Shown here one piece after another: positions 9,719 to 20,157 of a DNA stretch of 37,382 nt. The number at the start of each line of letters is the position of its first letter. Within the stretch, counting starts at the first letter, position 1. The notes below the pieces were generated by a model, which did not search any database, was not told the DNA's origin, and was given only the letters and a program-made list of their open reading frames with translations. This stretch comes from Campylobacterota bacterium (lineage in GTDB: Bacteria; Campylobacterota; Campylobacteria; Campylobacterales; Nitratiruptoraceae), in contig JAADFB010000028.1 of NCBI GenBank assembly GCA_013153095.1, positions 1 through 37,382 of the forward strand, read 5' to 3'. Position numbers and translations under genes: made by a program.

Positions 9719-10981
9719 TTACTCCTTTAACCGTTTAACTTCAGCTCCTAGTGCGGTAAGTTTCTCTTCTAGTTTCTCATAACCGCGATCAAGATGGTAG
9801 ATTCGATGTACATTGGTTACCCCTTTAGCACACAATCCAGCCAGTACTAAAGCACTACTTGCCCTTAAGTCGGTAGCCATCACATCAGCTCCACACAACT
9901 TTGTAGGACCAATAATAGTAGCCAAATTTCCTTTAAGCTGGATGTTTGCCCCAAATCTTTTAAGTTCCGCTACGTGCATAAACCTGTTTTCAAAAAGTCT
10001 TTCTTCGATAAAAGAGGTTCCATCTGCTAAAAGTGCTAATGACATAAATTGAGCTTGCATATCGGTAGGGAAACCTGGATACTCACTTGTTACGATCTCT
10101 ACCGGTTCAATTTTTTTTGCGGGGAGAATCGTTATCTCATCCCCCTCTATCTCCAATCCAAACCCCATCTGTTGCAATTTTAACAAAACGGCGTCTAAAT
10201 GTTGAGGTTCCACTTTCCTAATAGTGATTTTTGAGTTTGTAATAGCCCCTGCACACAGATAAGTACCCGCTTCAATTCTATCGGGAATAACTTCTACTTT
10301 TGGAGTCTTCAACAGTTCCCCTGCAGTCCCATAAATCTTAATCTCATCACTTCCAATCCCTTCTACCTCCACTCCACTCTTTTTTAACACTTCACACAGT
10401 TGGACAACTTCCGGTTCTTTAGCCGCATTTACTATCGTGGTAGTTCCTTTTGCTAACGCCGCCGCCATTAAGATATTTTCCGTTCCCGTTACGGTAACTT
10501 TATCAAACACTATCACCCCACCTTTTAAACCTTTAGGGGCGTTGGCTACCACATATCCACTACGAATAGAGATTTCTGCCCCCATAGTTTTTAAAGCTTT
10601 TAGATGGAGGTCTATAGGGCGCTGTCCTATCGCACATCCGCCAGGAAGACTAACTTCACAATGTCCAAACCTAGCTAATAGAGGTCCTAGCACCAAAACG
10701 GAAGCTCGCATCGTCCTTACGATGTCATATTTTGCTATAGTGGAGTTGATAGTTGAGGTATCTATTTCTACCTGGTTTTTGTTATACTCATAGGATGCCC
10801 CTAGATTATCTAAAAGTTTTAGTAATGTTTTTATATCCTGTACTTCAGGAAGGTTTGTAAGGAGAAACGGATTTTTAGAAAGGATGGAAAACGCGATCAA
10901 AGGAAGGGCGGAATTTTTAGCCCCAGAGATGGTAACACTGCCTTGAAGCGGTTTCATCCCCTTTATTTGAAGATAATCCAT
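9719..10981 (-). CDS. murA: UDP-N-acetylglucosamine 1-carboxyvinyltransferase
   Basis: [30 protein letters not shown], '[19 protein letters not shown]', '[16 protein letters not shown]', '[17 protein letters not shown]'. The track ORF begins at 11002; ATG 10981 is the likelier start. Confidence 0.95.
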   Translation of the reverse strand: MDYLQIKGMKPLQGSVTISGAKNSALPLIAFSILSKNPFLLTNLPEVQDIKTLLKLLDNLGASYEYNKNQVEIDTSTINSTIAKYDIVRTMRASVLVLGPLLARFGHCEVSLPGGCAIGQRPIDLHLKALKTMGAEISIRSGYVVANAPKGLKGGVIVFDKVTVTGTENILMAAALAKGTTTIVNAAKEPEVVQLCEVLKKSGVEVEGIGSDEIKIYGTAGELLKTPKVEVIPDRIEAGTYLCAGAITNSKITIRKVEPQHLDAVLLKLQQMGFGLEIEGDEITILPAKKIEPVEIVTSEYPGFPTDMQAQFMSLALLADGTSFIEERLFENRFMHVAELKRFGANIQLKGNLATIIGPTKLCGADVMATDLRASSALVLAGLCAKGVTNVHRIYHLDRGYEKLEEKLTALGAEVKRLKE

Positions 10982-11029
10982 AAAGAACCCTTTTTCTGGC
11001 ATTATCGAATTTTTTAAAAAGGTGATTAG

Positions 11030-11518
11030 ATGAAAGATTGGGATTTAGTGTACAAAAATTGGGATAAAAATATGCTTCCAAACACTCTTTTAACCCGTTT
11101 TTTTCATTTAGCTCCAAAGGGAAGAGCGTTAGATATTGCCTGTGGAGTTGGACAAAACTCCCTCTTTTTAGCCCAAAAAGGGTTTATAGTGGAATGTTTT
11201 GATAAAAGTAAGGAAGCTATCAAACTGGTTCCCAAACATCCCCTTATCTTTCCAAAAGTTAGCGATTCAAAAAAGTTTGAGTTTGGAAAGTATGAGCTGA
11301 TAGTTTGCGTGAACTTTTTGGATCGCGACCTTTTTAAAAAGATAATCTCCTCTTTAACTTTTCAGGGGGTTTTGATAATGGAGCTGTTTAACTCAAAAAT
11401 CAACCCCGCCTACTGTGTGGATAAAGGAGAGTTGTGTAGGGCGTTTGGGGAACTAGAAATTTTGTATTATGAAGCTTTAGATCATAAAAGTAAATTGGTA
11501 GCCAAAAAACATTATTGA
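11030..11518 (+). CDS. SAM-dependent class I methyltransferase
   Basis: '[33 protein letters not shown]' is motif I; later '[18 protein letters not shown]'. Confidence 0.8.
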   Translation: MKDWDLVYKNWDKNMLPNTLLTRFFHLAPKGRALDIACGVGQNSLFLAQKGFIVECFDKSKEAIKLVPKHPLIFPKVSDSKKFEFGKYELIVCVNFLDRDLFKKIISSLTFQGVLIMELFNSKINPAYCVDKGELCRAFGELEILYYEALDHKSKLVAKKHY

Positions 11519-12588
11519 GTTAAAATTACTCCCGCTTCTAGATGGGGGGTGTAGGGAAATTGATCAAAAACCGCAAGTTTTAAAATGGAATGGGTTTTAG
11601 TTAGTTCTTGTAGATCGCGATGTAGAGTAAGAGGGTTACAAGAGATGTAGATGATATTTTTGAACCTTTTTATAAACTCCTTGCTCTCTTCATCCAATCC
11701 CGCCCTAGGAGGGTCTACAAAAACGGTTGTAAAGTTAAAAGAGTCTAAATCAACCTCTCTTAATCTTCTAAACTCCCTTTCTCCTTTTAACGCTTGGGCT
11801 ACTTCATTAGAAAGTAACCTCACAAAAGTTACATTAGAAATAGAATTAAGCCTTGCATTCTCTTTTGCGGTTTTAATAGAAGTTTTAGAGGCTTCAGTAG
11901 CTAATACCTTCTCAAAATTAAAAGAAAGGGGTAAGGTAAAATTTCCTATTCCACAGTAAAGTTCTAAAAGGTCGCCTCCAAAATTTCTACTCTCTTTTAC
12001 CGCCCACTCTAGCATCTTTTGATTTACGTAAGGGTTTGGTTGAGTAAAAGAGGTTTCATACTGTAGATATCTAAATTCTCTTCCTAAAACGTTTAATCTT
12101 TCTTCAATGAACTCTTTTTCAACTACAATTTTTACCCCTTTACTTCTTCCTATTAAATCTATCTTCAACCTCTCTTTTAACTCTTTAGCCTTCTCTTTCC
12201 AATTAGAGGTTAATTTTTTGTGATAGATTAAACTAACTAAAGTCTGCCCATTTAAAGAACTTAAAAAATCGACTCTAAAAAGTTTATTAAAAAGCAGTTT
12301 ATCTTTTGATAAAAACTCCAACAATTTAGGCATAAGTTGGTAGATAGGCTCTATAACCATACTACAGGAAGAGATAGGTAATAGCTCTTTAGAAAATGTG
12401 TGCATTGCGTAGGAGTTATCTTTTATCCTAAACTCTGCTCTAGCCCTATAATGTTCTTCTTTTGAGGGAAAAATATCAAACTCTTTTTTAAACAGCTGGT
12501 GAAATCGTTCCACTTTTAAAGTTAACTGCTGTTGATAATCTGGATAGAGAGTACAGCTAGCACATTTTCCAAAATAGGTACAGTTCAT
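11512..12588 (-). CDS. trmA: tRNA (uracil-5-)-methyltransferase
   Basis: 'FTQPNPYVNQKMLEWAV', 'LLELYCGIGNFTLPLS', 'VFVDPPRAGLDEES', 'IIYISCNPLTLHRDL'. Confidence 0.93.
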   Translation of the reverse strand: MNCTYFGKCASCTLYPDYQQQLTLKVERFHQLFKKEFDIFPSKEEHYRARAEFRIKDNSYAMHTFSKELLPISSCSMVIEPIYQLMPKLLEFLSKDKLLFNKLFRVDFLSSLNGQTLVSLIYHKKLTSNWKEKAKELKERLKIDLIGRSKGVKIVVEKEFIEERLNVLGREFRYLQYETSFTQPNPYVNQKMLEWAVKESRNFGGDLLELYCGIGNFTLPLSFNFEKVLATEASKTSIKTAKENARLNSISNVTFVRLLSNEVAQALKGEREFRRLREVDLDSFNFTTVFVDPPRAGLDEESKEFIKRFKNIIYISCNPLTLHRDLQELTKTHSILKLAVFDQFPYTPHLEAGVILTQ

Positions 12589-12611
12589 CTTTAAGGCTTT
12601 CGCTTCTTTTA

Positions 12612-12620
12612 TGATACAAT
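12612..12620 (+). promoter_or_regulatory. Extended -10 (TGATACAAT) upstream of glmU
   Basis: TG-n-TACAAT in the divergent trmA/glmU gap. Confidence 0.5.
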
Positions 12621-12660
12621 TTTAACAAAAAGATGTTTAAGAAGTTGTGGAAGGAAGGTG

Positions 12661-13953
12661 ATGAGTTTTTCGGTAGTAGTGTTGGCCGCAGGTGAAGGTA
12701 GTAGGATGAAAAGCTCCACTCCTAAAGTTCTTCACCAAATTAGCGGAAAACCGATGATTTGGCATATTTTAAAAGAAGCTTTAAAGGTAAGTGATGATGT
12801 AACTGTGGTATTGTACCATCAAGCGGAGAGAATTTTGGAATTTTTAAAGAGTGAATTTGAGAATTTAAATTTTATCTTTCAAGATCATCAAAACTATCCC
12901 GGAACAGGGGGAGCGGTTAGGGATATAGCTCCTAAATATGAGAAAGTGTTGATCTTAAACGGGGATATGCCTTTAGTTAGGGCAGAAGAGTTAAAAAAGT
13001 TTAACGAAATTGAAGCGGATATCGTTTTAGCAGTAATTGAGATCGACGATCCAAATGGATATGGAAGAGTTATTTTAAAAGAGGGGGAAGTTGAAAGAAT
13101 TGTAGAGGAAAAGGACGCTTCAGCAGAGGAATTAAAAGTAAAATTGGTAAATGGAGGGGTTTATCTTTTTAAAAAAGAGGTGTTAGAAAAGTTTGTTCCG
13201 CTCCTTTCTAACCAAAACGCCCAAAAAGAGTATTATCTTACCGACATTATCGCCTTAGCAAAACAAGAAGGGTTAACTATAAAACCGCTTCTGGTAAAAG
13301 AGGAGGATTTTAAAGGGGTAAACTCCAAAAGCGATCTAGCCAAAGCGGAAGAGATTATGCAAACAAGGATAAAAGAGAGATGGATGAAGGAAGGGGTAAT
13401 TATGCGTCTTCCTTCCACCATCTATATCGATATCCAAACCCAATTTTTTGGAGAGTGTGAGATTGAAAGCGGATGCGTTTTTAAAGGAAAAAATAGGATA
13501 ACTTCTAGCTTGATCCGTTCCCAGAGTGTAATAGAAGAGAGTGAAATTCAAAACTCCTCAATTGGCCCTTTAGCCCACATACGCCCCAACTCAAAAATTT
13601 TTAACTCCCATATTGGTAACTTTGTGGAGGTTAAGAAAAGCTCTCTTAGAGGGGTTAAAGCGGGACATTTAAGCTACTTAGGAGATAGTGAAATTGATGA
13701 GGGAACAAATATAGGAGCTGGGACAATAACTTGTAATTATGATGGAAAAAGAAAATATAAAACTATCATCGGAAAAGATGTATTTATTGGAAGCGATACA
13801 AAACTAGTAGCTCCGGTAAAGATTGAGGATGAGGTTATCATAGGAGCAGGGAGTGTAGTAAATAAAGATGTTCCTAAAGGTTCACTAGCCATTAGCCGAC
13901 CGGTCTTAAAAACGATCTCAAATTTTTATTATAAATTTTTTGGAAAAGAGTAG
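12661..13953 (+). CDS. glmU: Bifunctional UDP-GlcNAc pyrophosphorylase / GlcN-1-P N-acetyltransferase
   Basis: '[27 protein letters not shown]', hexapeptide repeats '[27 protein letters not shown]', '[20 protein letters not shown]'. Confidence 0.96.
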   Translation: MSFSVVVLAAGEGSRMKSSTPKVLHQISGKPMIWHILKEALKVSDDVTVVLYHQAERILEFLKSEFENLNFIFQDHQNYPGTGGAVRDIAPKYEKVLILNGDMPLVRAEELKKFNEIEADIVLAVIEIDDPNGYGRVILKEGEVERIVEEKDASAEELKVKLVNGGVYLFKKEVLEKFVPLLSNQNAQKEYYLTDIIALAKQEGLTIKPLLVKEEDFKGVNSKSDLAKAEEIMQTRIKERWMKEGVIMRLPSTIYIDIQTQFFGECEIESGCVFKGKNRITSSLIRSQSVIEESEIQNSSIGPLAHIRPNSKIFNSHIGNFVEVKKSSLRGVKAGHLSYLGDSEIDEGTNIGAGTITCNYDGKRKYKTIIGKDVFIGSDTKLVAPVKIEDEVIIGAGSVVNKDVPKGSLAISRPVLKTISNFYYKFFGKE

Positions 13954-15219
13954 ATGTTAACCAATAGAAAGATTTTGTTAGGAGTAAGCGGTTCAATTGC
14001 GATCTATAAATCGCTAGAACTGTTGCGTAGATTTAAAAAAGCTAACGCCCTAGTTAAAGTTGTAATGACCCCTTCAAGTGAAAAGTTTATCTCCCCTTTA
14101 ACATTTGAAGGGGCGGGAAGTTTAAAAGTGTTAAATGAGCAAAATGAGGATTGGACAACCAAAAACAACCATATCCACACCGCTTTGGAGTTTGAAACTT
14201 TTATTATTGCCCCTACTACCGCTAACACCTTAAACAAACTCTCCAACGGCATCGCTGATAATTTGTTGTTACAAACAGCTTTAGCGTTTAATAAACCTAA
14301 ACTACTTGCCCCTGCAATGAATAGTAATATGTACACCAACCCTTTAACCCAAGCTTCTTTGCGACTTTTAAAATTGAGCGGGTATGAGATTATTGAGCCT
14401 ACAACCAAAGAATTAGCCTGTGGAATGGAGGGAATAGGAGCGTTAGCACCGATAGAAGAGCTTTTTTTTCAAACTGCTAGAACCCTTTTAAAAGATAGTT
14501 TTTGGGAAGATAGGGTAGCAATAGTAACAGGGGGAGGAACTATAGAAAAAATTGACGAGGTGAGGTTTATATCTAATTTTTCTTCTGGGAAACAGGCGTG
14601 CGCTTTAGCTACTGCACTCTATTTAAGAGGTGCAAAAGTGGAGCTTATCACTACTAAGGAGTGTAAAGAGCTTCCGCAAGAGGTTGAGCTGTTTAAAGTT
14701 GAGTCTGCGCAGGAGATGAAAGAGATTCTTGAAGAGAGGATAAAGGTAGCTAAAAGAGGGGTTGTTAAAAAACCTACCTTAGTTAACGATCTAACTCAAC
14801 CTCAGCTGATTCAAAAAAAGCCTTACCTTTTTATGGCCGCGGCAGTGAGTGACTACCGTCCTAAATACCCTCAAAAAGGGAAACTTAAAAAGGAGAATCT
14901 AGGGGAAGAGTGGTGTTTAGAGCTGGTTAGGAATGAAGATATTTTAAAAAGTGTAGATAAAAGTGGGATCGTTGCTATTGGATTTAAAGCGGAGATGGAT
15001 GAGGAAAAGGCGTTAGAAAATGCCAAAAAGATGTTAGAAGAAAAAAGACTAGATGCAGTCTGTCTAAATCTGGTAAAAGGGGTTACTAAATTTGGAAGCG
15101 ATAAAAATCAAATTGTTTACATCTCAAGAGAAAAAATAGTTAAAAGTCCGATAAAGAGTAAACTGGAGTTGGCGTTAGATATTACCCAGTTGGTAAAGGA
15201 GCTAGATGAACACCCCTAA
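13954..15219 (+). CDS. coaBC: Bifunctional phosphopantothenoylcysteine decarboxylase / phosphopantothenate-cysteine ligase
   Basis: 'LLGVSGSIAIYKSLELLRRF', 'LAPAMNSNMYTNP', 'VTGGGTIEKIDEVRFISNFSSGKQ', 'AAAVSDYRP'. Confidence 0.95.
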   Translation: MLTNRKILLGVSGSIAIYKSLELLRRFKKANALVKVVMTPSSEKFISPLTFEGAGSLKVLNEQNEDWTTKNNHIHTALEFETFIIAPTTANTLNKLSNGIADNLLLQTALAFNKPKLLAPAMNSNMYTNPLTQASLRLLKLSGYEIIEPTTKELACGMEGIGALAPIEELFFQTARTLLKDSFWEDRVAIVTGGGTIEKIDEVRFISNFSSGKQACALATALYLRGAKVELITTKECKELPQEVELFKVESAQEMKEILEERIKVAKRGVVKKPTLVNDLTQPQLIQKKPYLFMAAAVSDYRPKYPQKGKLKKENLGEEWCLELVRNEDILKSVDKSGIVAIGFKAEMDEEKALENAKKMLEEKRLDAVCLNLVKGVTKFGSDKNQIVYISREKIVKSPIKSKLELALDITQLVKELDEHP

Positions 15220-15883
15220 ACATATCGCCATAATTATGGATGGGAACGGGCGATGGGCGCAAGAGAGGGGGCTAAAAAGGATAAAGGGACACGAAAAAGG
15301 GGCGCAAGTTGTTAGAGAAATAACTACCTTTTGTGCTAACCATCCAGAGGTTGAAACCCTAACCCTTTACGCTTTTAGTACTGAAAACTGGAAACGCCCT
15401 AAGATGGAAGTTGAATTTTTGATGAAACTTTTGGATGAGTGGCTTAAAAAAGAGCTAGAAACTTATCAAAAAGAGAACGTAAAGTTTGAGGTTATTGGAG
15501 ATATTTCTAAGTTTAGCCCTAAACTACAGCAAAGGATCAACTATACAAAAGAGGTTACCAAAAACAACACCCGCCTTACCCAAGTATTAGCGTTAAACTA
15601 TGGGGGAAGAGATGAGATTGTACGCGCTTGTAGAAGAGCTAAAAAGGCAAAAGTAGAGCTAAATGAAGAAAGTTTTAATCAATTTTTAGACGCTCCTATT
15701 GGTGATGTGGATATGTTAATTAGAACCGGAGGAGAGAAGAGAATTTCTAATTTTTTACTGTGGAGGATCGCTTACGCAGAGCTTTTTTTTACTAATACCT
15801 ACTGGCCAGATTTTACTCCTAAAGAGCTAGAGAGTTTAATAGAAGAGTTTAAGGGGCGTAATAGAAGGTTTGGAGGAATTTAG
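15206..15883 (+). CDS. uppS: Undecaprenyl diphosphate synthase
   Basis: 'IAIIMDGNGRWAQERGLKRIKGHEKGA', 'LTLYAFSTENWKRP', 'DMLIRTGGEKRISNFLLWRIAYAELFFTNTYWPDF'. Confidence 0.96.
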   Translation: MNTPKHIAIIMDGNGRWAQERGLKRIKGHEKGAQVVREITTFCANHPEVETLTLYAFSTENWKRPKMEVEFLMKLLDEWLKKELETYQKENVKFEVIGDISKFSPKLQQRINYTKEVTKNNTRLTQVLALNYGGRDEIVRACRRAKKAKVELNEESFNQFLDAPIGDVDMLIRTGGEKRISNFLLWRIAYAELFFTNTYWPDFTPKELESLIEEFKGRNRRFGGI

Positions 15884-16689
15884 TGGAACTGCTGTTTACT
15901 ACCTTGTTGGGGGTGCTGATAGGTTCTTTTGTAAATGTGTTGATCGTTAGGATTCCTAAGGGGGAGAGTGTAGTTTTTCCTCCTAGCCACTGCCCAAAAT
16001 GTAACACTCCTTTAAAATGGTATCACAACATTCCCATTCTTTCTTGGCTTTTCTTAAAAGGTAAATGCGCCTTTTGTGGTGAAAAAATCTCATTCCAATA
16101 CCCCTTAGTAGAGATTTTAAGCGGTTTTATCTTTTTTTTAATTTTTTATGTGAACGGGTTTAATCTTTATTCCTTAATCACTTCTTTGGTATTTGTGTTG
16201 CTTTTGGCACTTTCGGTAATCGATCTTTATTATAAGGCGGTTCCCGATAATTTAAATCTCCTAGCTTCACTCTTAGCCGTTTTATCCTCCCCATCTTTGG
16301 AAGAAAACTTAAAAAGTGGATTATTAGTAGCGGGAGGGATGAGTATGTTGCGCTTCTTTGTAAGCTATTATGTGAGCAAAAAAGTTGAGTTTGAATTAAA
16401 AAAAGAGATAAAAAAAGCACCTTGGTTAAAGGTTTACTTTCCCCCTTATGTGATGGTTGAAGCGATGGGAGAGGGGGATATTATTGTGGGATTTACGCTA
16501 GGTGCTCTATTAGGAGTTAAAGCTACTTTGGTTGCTATCTTTCTCTCTGCGTTACTTGCCCTTCCTATCTCCTTGTACTACAAGATAAAAAATAACGACT
16601 CTCAGCTTCCCTTTATCCCCTTTTTAGCTCTAGGAGCGTTTATTAGTTACTTTTTCGCTCAGCCTATTTTGGAGCTTTTAAATGTCTAG
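15883..16689 (+). CDS. Prepilin peptidase (A24 family, PilD/GspO-like)
   Basis: GTG start; 'GSFVNVLIVRIPKGESVVFPPSHCPKCNTPLKWYHNIPILSWLFLKGKCAFCGEKISFQYPLVEILSG' (tetra-Cys N-domain), 'VIDLYYKAVPDNL' and 'GEGDIIVGFTLGALLG' (catalytic Asp motifs). Confidence 0.93.
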   Translation: MELLFTTLLGVLIGSFVNVLIVRIPKGESVVFPPSHCPKCNTPLKWYHNIPILSWLFLKGKCAFCGEKISFQYPLVEILSGFIFFLIFYVNGFNLYSLITSLVFVLLLALSVIDLYYKAVPDNLNLLASLLAVLSSPSLEENLKSGLLVAGGMSMLRFFVSYYVSKKVEFELKKEIKKAPWLKVYFPPYVMVEAMGEGDIIVGFTLGALLGVKATLVAIFLSALLALPISLYYKIKNNDSQLPFIPFLALGAFISYFFAQPILELLNV

Positions 16690-17698
16690 ATTATCCAAAT
16701 ACCTCAACAATCAGATTTTTAAATCGTTTCTCTCCTTTTTTATCCCGTTGTTTGGAATCGCTTCTTTAATCTTTTTTATCAAGCTGGTCTCGGTAACCTC
16801 TATCATCAAAGTTAGCTTTTTAGAACTGTTTCAGATGTACCTTTTTATTCTTCCTCAAATCCTTTTTTTTACTTTGCCTATAACCTTTTTTGCTGCCGGA
16901 GTCGCTGGGCTTTATCGTCTTTCCTTTGAGTATGAAACGATCGCTTTTTTCTCTTTAGGCGTCTCTCCAGCTAAGATCGCTTCTATTTTAGGAAAAACTG
17001 CCTTTTGGCTTACATTAGTTCTTTTACTCTTCTCCTTAGTTCTAATTCCTCAAGCAAAACAGATCTATAAAGGATTTATAGCTATAAAGCGCGCCCAGGC
17101 AAAATTAAATATCAAATCTAGTGAATTTGGACACAGTTTCGGGGATTGGTATTTGTATTTGGGAGAAAAAAGTGACGGAGCGTATACCAATGTCGCCCTT
17201 TATAACAATAAACTTCAAAATCAAGAGAACTTTATAGTTGCACAAAAAGCGATCCTTTCTAATGATGGAAGCGGTTTTAGATTGGTGTTGTATCAAGGAC
17301 ATGTTTATACCTATCAGCCAGATAACTTAAGAGAAATATGGTTTGACAGTATGGAGCTTTATGATACCAAAAGTGGGAGAAGTTTCTATTATGTAAATCC
17401 GTTGGAGTATTGGTTAAGGGCGATAGGAGATCGCAAGAGAGCGTTTGATTTAAGTCTTTTTTTGCTAATAGCACTTTTTCCTTTAGCTTCTGTGTTTTTT
17501 ATAGCCACTCTAGGAATAGCTCACCCTAGGTTTGATAACCGTTCTCCTTTTTTGTTGTCGTTAACGTTGATCTCTATCTATTTTGGAATCGCTTTTGCGG
17601 TGGCTAAATCGTTATTGGTATTATCGGTGGTTTTTGCGATAGGATGGTTTTTTGTAGGATTTTTACTCTTTTACTTTTTAACGTTAAGAAGGTATTAG
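16682..17698 (+). CDS. LptF/LptG (YjgP/YjgQ) family permease
   Basis: 'LSKYLNNQIFKSFLSFFIPLFGIASLIFFIKLVS', 'GLYRLSFEYETIAFFSLGVSPAKI', C-terminal TM bundle. Confidence 0.85.
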   Translation: MSRLSKYLNNQIFKSFLSFFIPLFGIASLIFFIKLVSVTSIIKVSFLELFQMYLFILPQILFFTLPITFFAAGVAGLYRLSFEYETIAFFSLGVSPAKIASILGKTAFWLTLVLLLFSLVLIPQAKQIYKGFIAIKRAQAKLNIKSSEFGHSFGDWYLYLGEKSDGAYTNVALYNNKLQNQENFIVAQKAILSNDGSGFRLVLYQGHVYTYQPDNLREIWFDSMELYDTKSGRSFYYVNPLEYWLRAIGDRKRAFDLSLFLLIALFPLASVFFIATLGIAHPRFDNRSPFLLSLTLISIYFGIAFAVAKSLLVLSVVFAIGWFFVGFLLFYFLTLRRY

Positions 17699-17700
17699 GA

Positions 17701-18429
17701 ATGGTTGTAAAAGCGGTGATCGCTTATGATGGGAGTAGGTTTGATGGGTTTCAGGTTCAAAAACACACCTCCAACACTATCGCCTCTAAATTAAATAGCG
17801 CTCTTAAAAGTTTAGGGATAAACTCCAAGATAGTGGCTAGTGGAAGAACCGATAAAGGAGTTCACGCCACTAGACAGGTTATAAGTTTTCAGCTTCCCTA
17901 TTTTTGGAACGATCTATCCAAGTTAAGAACTCTATTAAATAACCGCCTATCACCTTATATTCTAATTAAATCTCTTCAACAAGTTCCTCCCTCCTTTCAC
18001 GCTAGATTTAGTGCAAAACGGAGAGGTTATAGATATTTGCTCTCCCTTTCCCCTTTTGACCCTTTTAAAGCCGGATATGTAACTTTTTTAAAAGAGAAGG
18101 TTGATTTTAAAAAAATCAAGGAGGGGTTAAGTCTTTTTGAAGGTAAACACGATTTTTATTACTTTCATAAGAGCGGAAGCGATCCAAAAACAACTACTAG
18201 AGAAATATATACGACTAAACTCTATTTTTACCAAAACCTTGCGGTTATCTATTTTGAAGCCAACGGTTTTTTACGCTCCCAAGTGAGAATGATGGTAGAG
18301 GCTCTTTTAGAAGTTGGAAGGGAAAAGTTGCTCCTAAGCGAGTTGAAACTGCAACTAGAAGCTAAGGAGCGTTTTATAACTACTTTAGCCCCTCCTAATG
18401 GGTTATATTTGTGTAAAGTTATCTACTAA
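17701..18429 (+). CDS. truA: tRNA pseudouridine(38-40) synthase
   Basis: 'AYDGSRFDGFQVQKHTSNTIASKLNSAL', 'SGRTDKGVHATRQVISF', 'FLRSQVRMMVEALLEVG'. ATG 17701 follows the permease stop; the track ORF is over-extended. Confidence 0.94.
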   Translation: MVVKAVIAYDGSRFDGFQVQKHTSNTIASKLNSALKSLGINSKIVASGRTDKGVHATRQVISFQLPYFWNDLSKLRTLLNNRLSPYILIKSLQQVPPSFHARFSAKRRGYRYLLSLSPFDPFKAGYVTFLKEKVDFKKIKEGLSLFEGKHDFYYFHKSGSDPKTTTREIYTTKLYFYQNLAVIYFEANGFLRSQVRMMVEALLEVGREKLLLSELKLQLEAKERFITTLAPPNGLYLCKVIY

Positions 18430-19208
18430 TAAAACGCTGCGCTCATATACCCAACTACTGCACTTTTATCTCCGCTGGCGTCTGCGCTTGTTCGATAATC
18501 TAGCACTTTTGATTTTAAACCCAACTCTTTTGCACTAATAATCATTCCGGCAACCCCTAACTTTCCACAAGCTTCACAACTAGCCAACTCTTCTAAACTA
18601 AGTTCATACACCGCTTTTATGCAGTGCATATCTAAAGCTTCCGCCTGTTTTAGGGGATAGTAATGGCTCAAATCGGTACTAATAACGATTGCGTTTTCTT
18701 CATCTTTAAGAATCTCTTTAAACATTTTGGCCAAAGTCAAAGGAGCTATATCTCCATATACCAGCTCTACAACTTTTGCATCGGGAAAATAGTGTTTAAT
18801 AAAGGGCATTTGGGTTTCTGTAGAGTGTTCTAAATGGGCGTTGGGCAGGAATTTTATCTCAAATTTTAACGCTAACTCTTCTAAAAACTTCGTATCAATT
18901 TCTAAAGCTCCGCAGGGAGTTTCATAAAGGTCGTAAAAACTCCCGCTTACTCCTTCTAGGTAGACTCTATGGCTAGGGCCAACCACAACTATACGCTTGG
19001 GAGTTCTATTTGCCAATACCCTAAATCCTACATTTGCAGTAAATCCGCTATAGATGTAACCTGCATGGGGGGAGATTATCGCTTTAGGTTTAATTGAAGG
19101 GAGCTCAACCTGGGAGAGGATTTTATTAAACTCTAAAATCATCTCTTCAACCTGTTTACACTCTAAAGGGTAAAACGCTCCCGCAACGCTCATAACTCTT
19201 TTTTTCAT
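18426..19208 (-). CDS. MEMO1 family / AmmeMemoRadiSam system protein B
   Basis: 'AGAFYPLECKQVEEMI', 'AIISPHAGYIYSGFTANVGFRVL', 'IVVVGPSHRVYLEGVS', 'HLEHSTETQMPFIKHYFPDAKVVELVYGD', 'VISTDLSHYYP'. Confidence 0.93.
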   Translation of the reverse strand: MKKRVMSVAGAFYPLECKQVEEMILEFNKILSQVELPSIKPKAIISPHAGYIYSGFTANVGFRVLANRTPKRIVVVGPSHRVYLEGVSGSFYDLYETPCGALEIDTKFLEELALKFEIKFLPNAHLEHSTETQMPFIKHYFPDAKVVELVYGDIAPLTLAKMFKEILKDEENAIVISTDLSHYYPLKQAEALDMHCIKAVYELSLEELASCEACGKLGVAGMIISAKELGLKSKVLDYRTSADASGDKSAVVGYMSAAFY

Positions 19209-19248
19209 CTTCTCTTTTCAAAGCGATTAGCTTTTACTTCCTCCTTTC

Positions 19249-20115
19249 TTAAAAGTTGTATCCAATTCCAACATAAAACTGCTCCATCTCCATCTTTGAA
19301 GAGAAAAGAGGAGAAAAATTTAGATTCAAACTATCGATAAGCTCTACACTCACCTCATCCACATCCCAACTTCTAAAAGCGTATCCAACGGAGAGAAAAA
19401 GATTATCTAAAATCTGTTTTAACTCATACCTCATCCCAATATCAAGGTTATAGTTTGTTCCATCGGCATCAAAAGAGGATTTAACTAAAGAGTTTTCGAT
19501 AGAGCCGGTTTGAAAATTTATAGAACCTAAAGAGTACAGCCAAATAGAATCATACACCTCATAAGCGGTATTAAAACCCACTCCTAATTTATAAGTTTTT
19601 ATTTTTGTTTTAGTGGTATCCAAGGCGGCTAGAGTCAATTTGATCGCTTTTTGAAGATCGTACATTTTTACAAACGGAACACTAATTCCCGTAGTTACCG
19701 CCAAACCAAAATAGCCTTTGGGAGTTTTGGCTATATCGTAACCTAACTGTAAGTTAAAATCGATCCCTCTAACTTTGTAATCTACCGGTACCGGTAAAGG
19801 GGTGTACTCATCTATCGCTTGGGAGATAGAACCAAAAAAAGGCCACTCTTGGGTTAAAGGACGGGTAAAAAAGGTTGTAAGTTTATCCACTCGATCGCTT
19901 TTGTAAAGGCTTAGATCGAAAGCGTAAAAGTAGTTGGAATCAAATAGATTTTTGTGGGTTTCTTGAAGAAGGAGGGTTTTAGTATCTATATCCATATCCC
20001 CACTTAAGAGATGTTGTAAAGAGAAATCGAAATTAAAAGTACTGTCGGAAACTCTAAGCTCCAACGCGTTAGCTAAAATGGTAGTAAAAACTGCTGCCAA
20101 AACAACCTTTTTCAT
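19249..20115 (-). CDS. Hypothetical outer-membrane beta-barrel protein
   Basis: Signal-peptide-like N-terminus MKKVVLAAVFTTILANA; alternating beta pattern; C-terminus '...FYVGIGYNF' ending in Phe. Confidence 0.65.
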   Translation of the reverse strand: MKKVVLAAVFTTILANALELRVSDSTFNFDFSLQHLLSGDMDIDTKTLLLQETHKNLFDSNYFYAFDLSLYKSDRVDKLTTFFTRPLTQEWPFFGSISQAIDEYTPLPVPVDYKVRGIDFNLQLGYDIAKTPKGYFGLAVTTGISVPFVKMYDLQKAIKLTLAALDTTKTKIKTYKLGVGFNTAYEVYDSIWLYSLGSINFQTGSIENSLVKSSFDADGTNYNLDIGMRYELKQILDNLFLSVGYAFRSWDVDEVSVELIDSLNLNFSPLFSSKMEMEQFYVGIGYNF

Positions 20116-20157
20116 TATATAAACCTTTGTGTGGGATTTAAGATATTATACTTAAAC

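Noticed and set aside
10437-10793. 118-aa ORF antisense to murA
   Set aside because: Inside conserved murA; low-complexity composition typical of an antisense frame.
14004-14408. 134-aa ORF antisense to coaBC
   Set aside because: Entirely inside the well-supported coaBC frame, with no recognisable domain; a shadow ORF.
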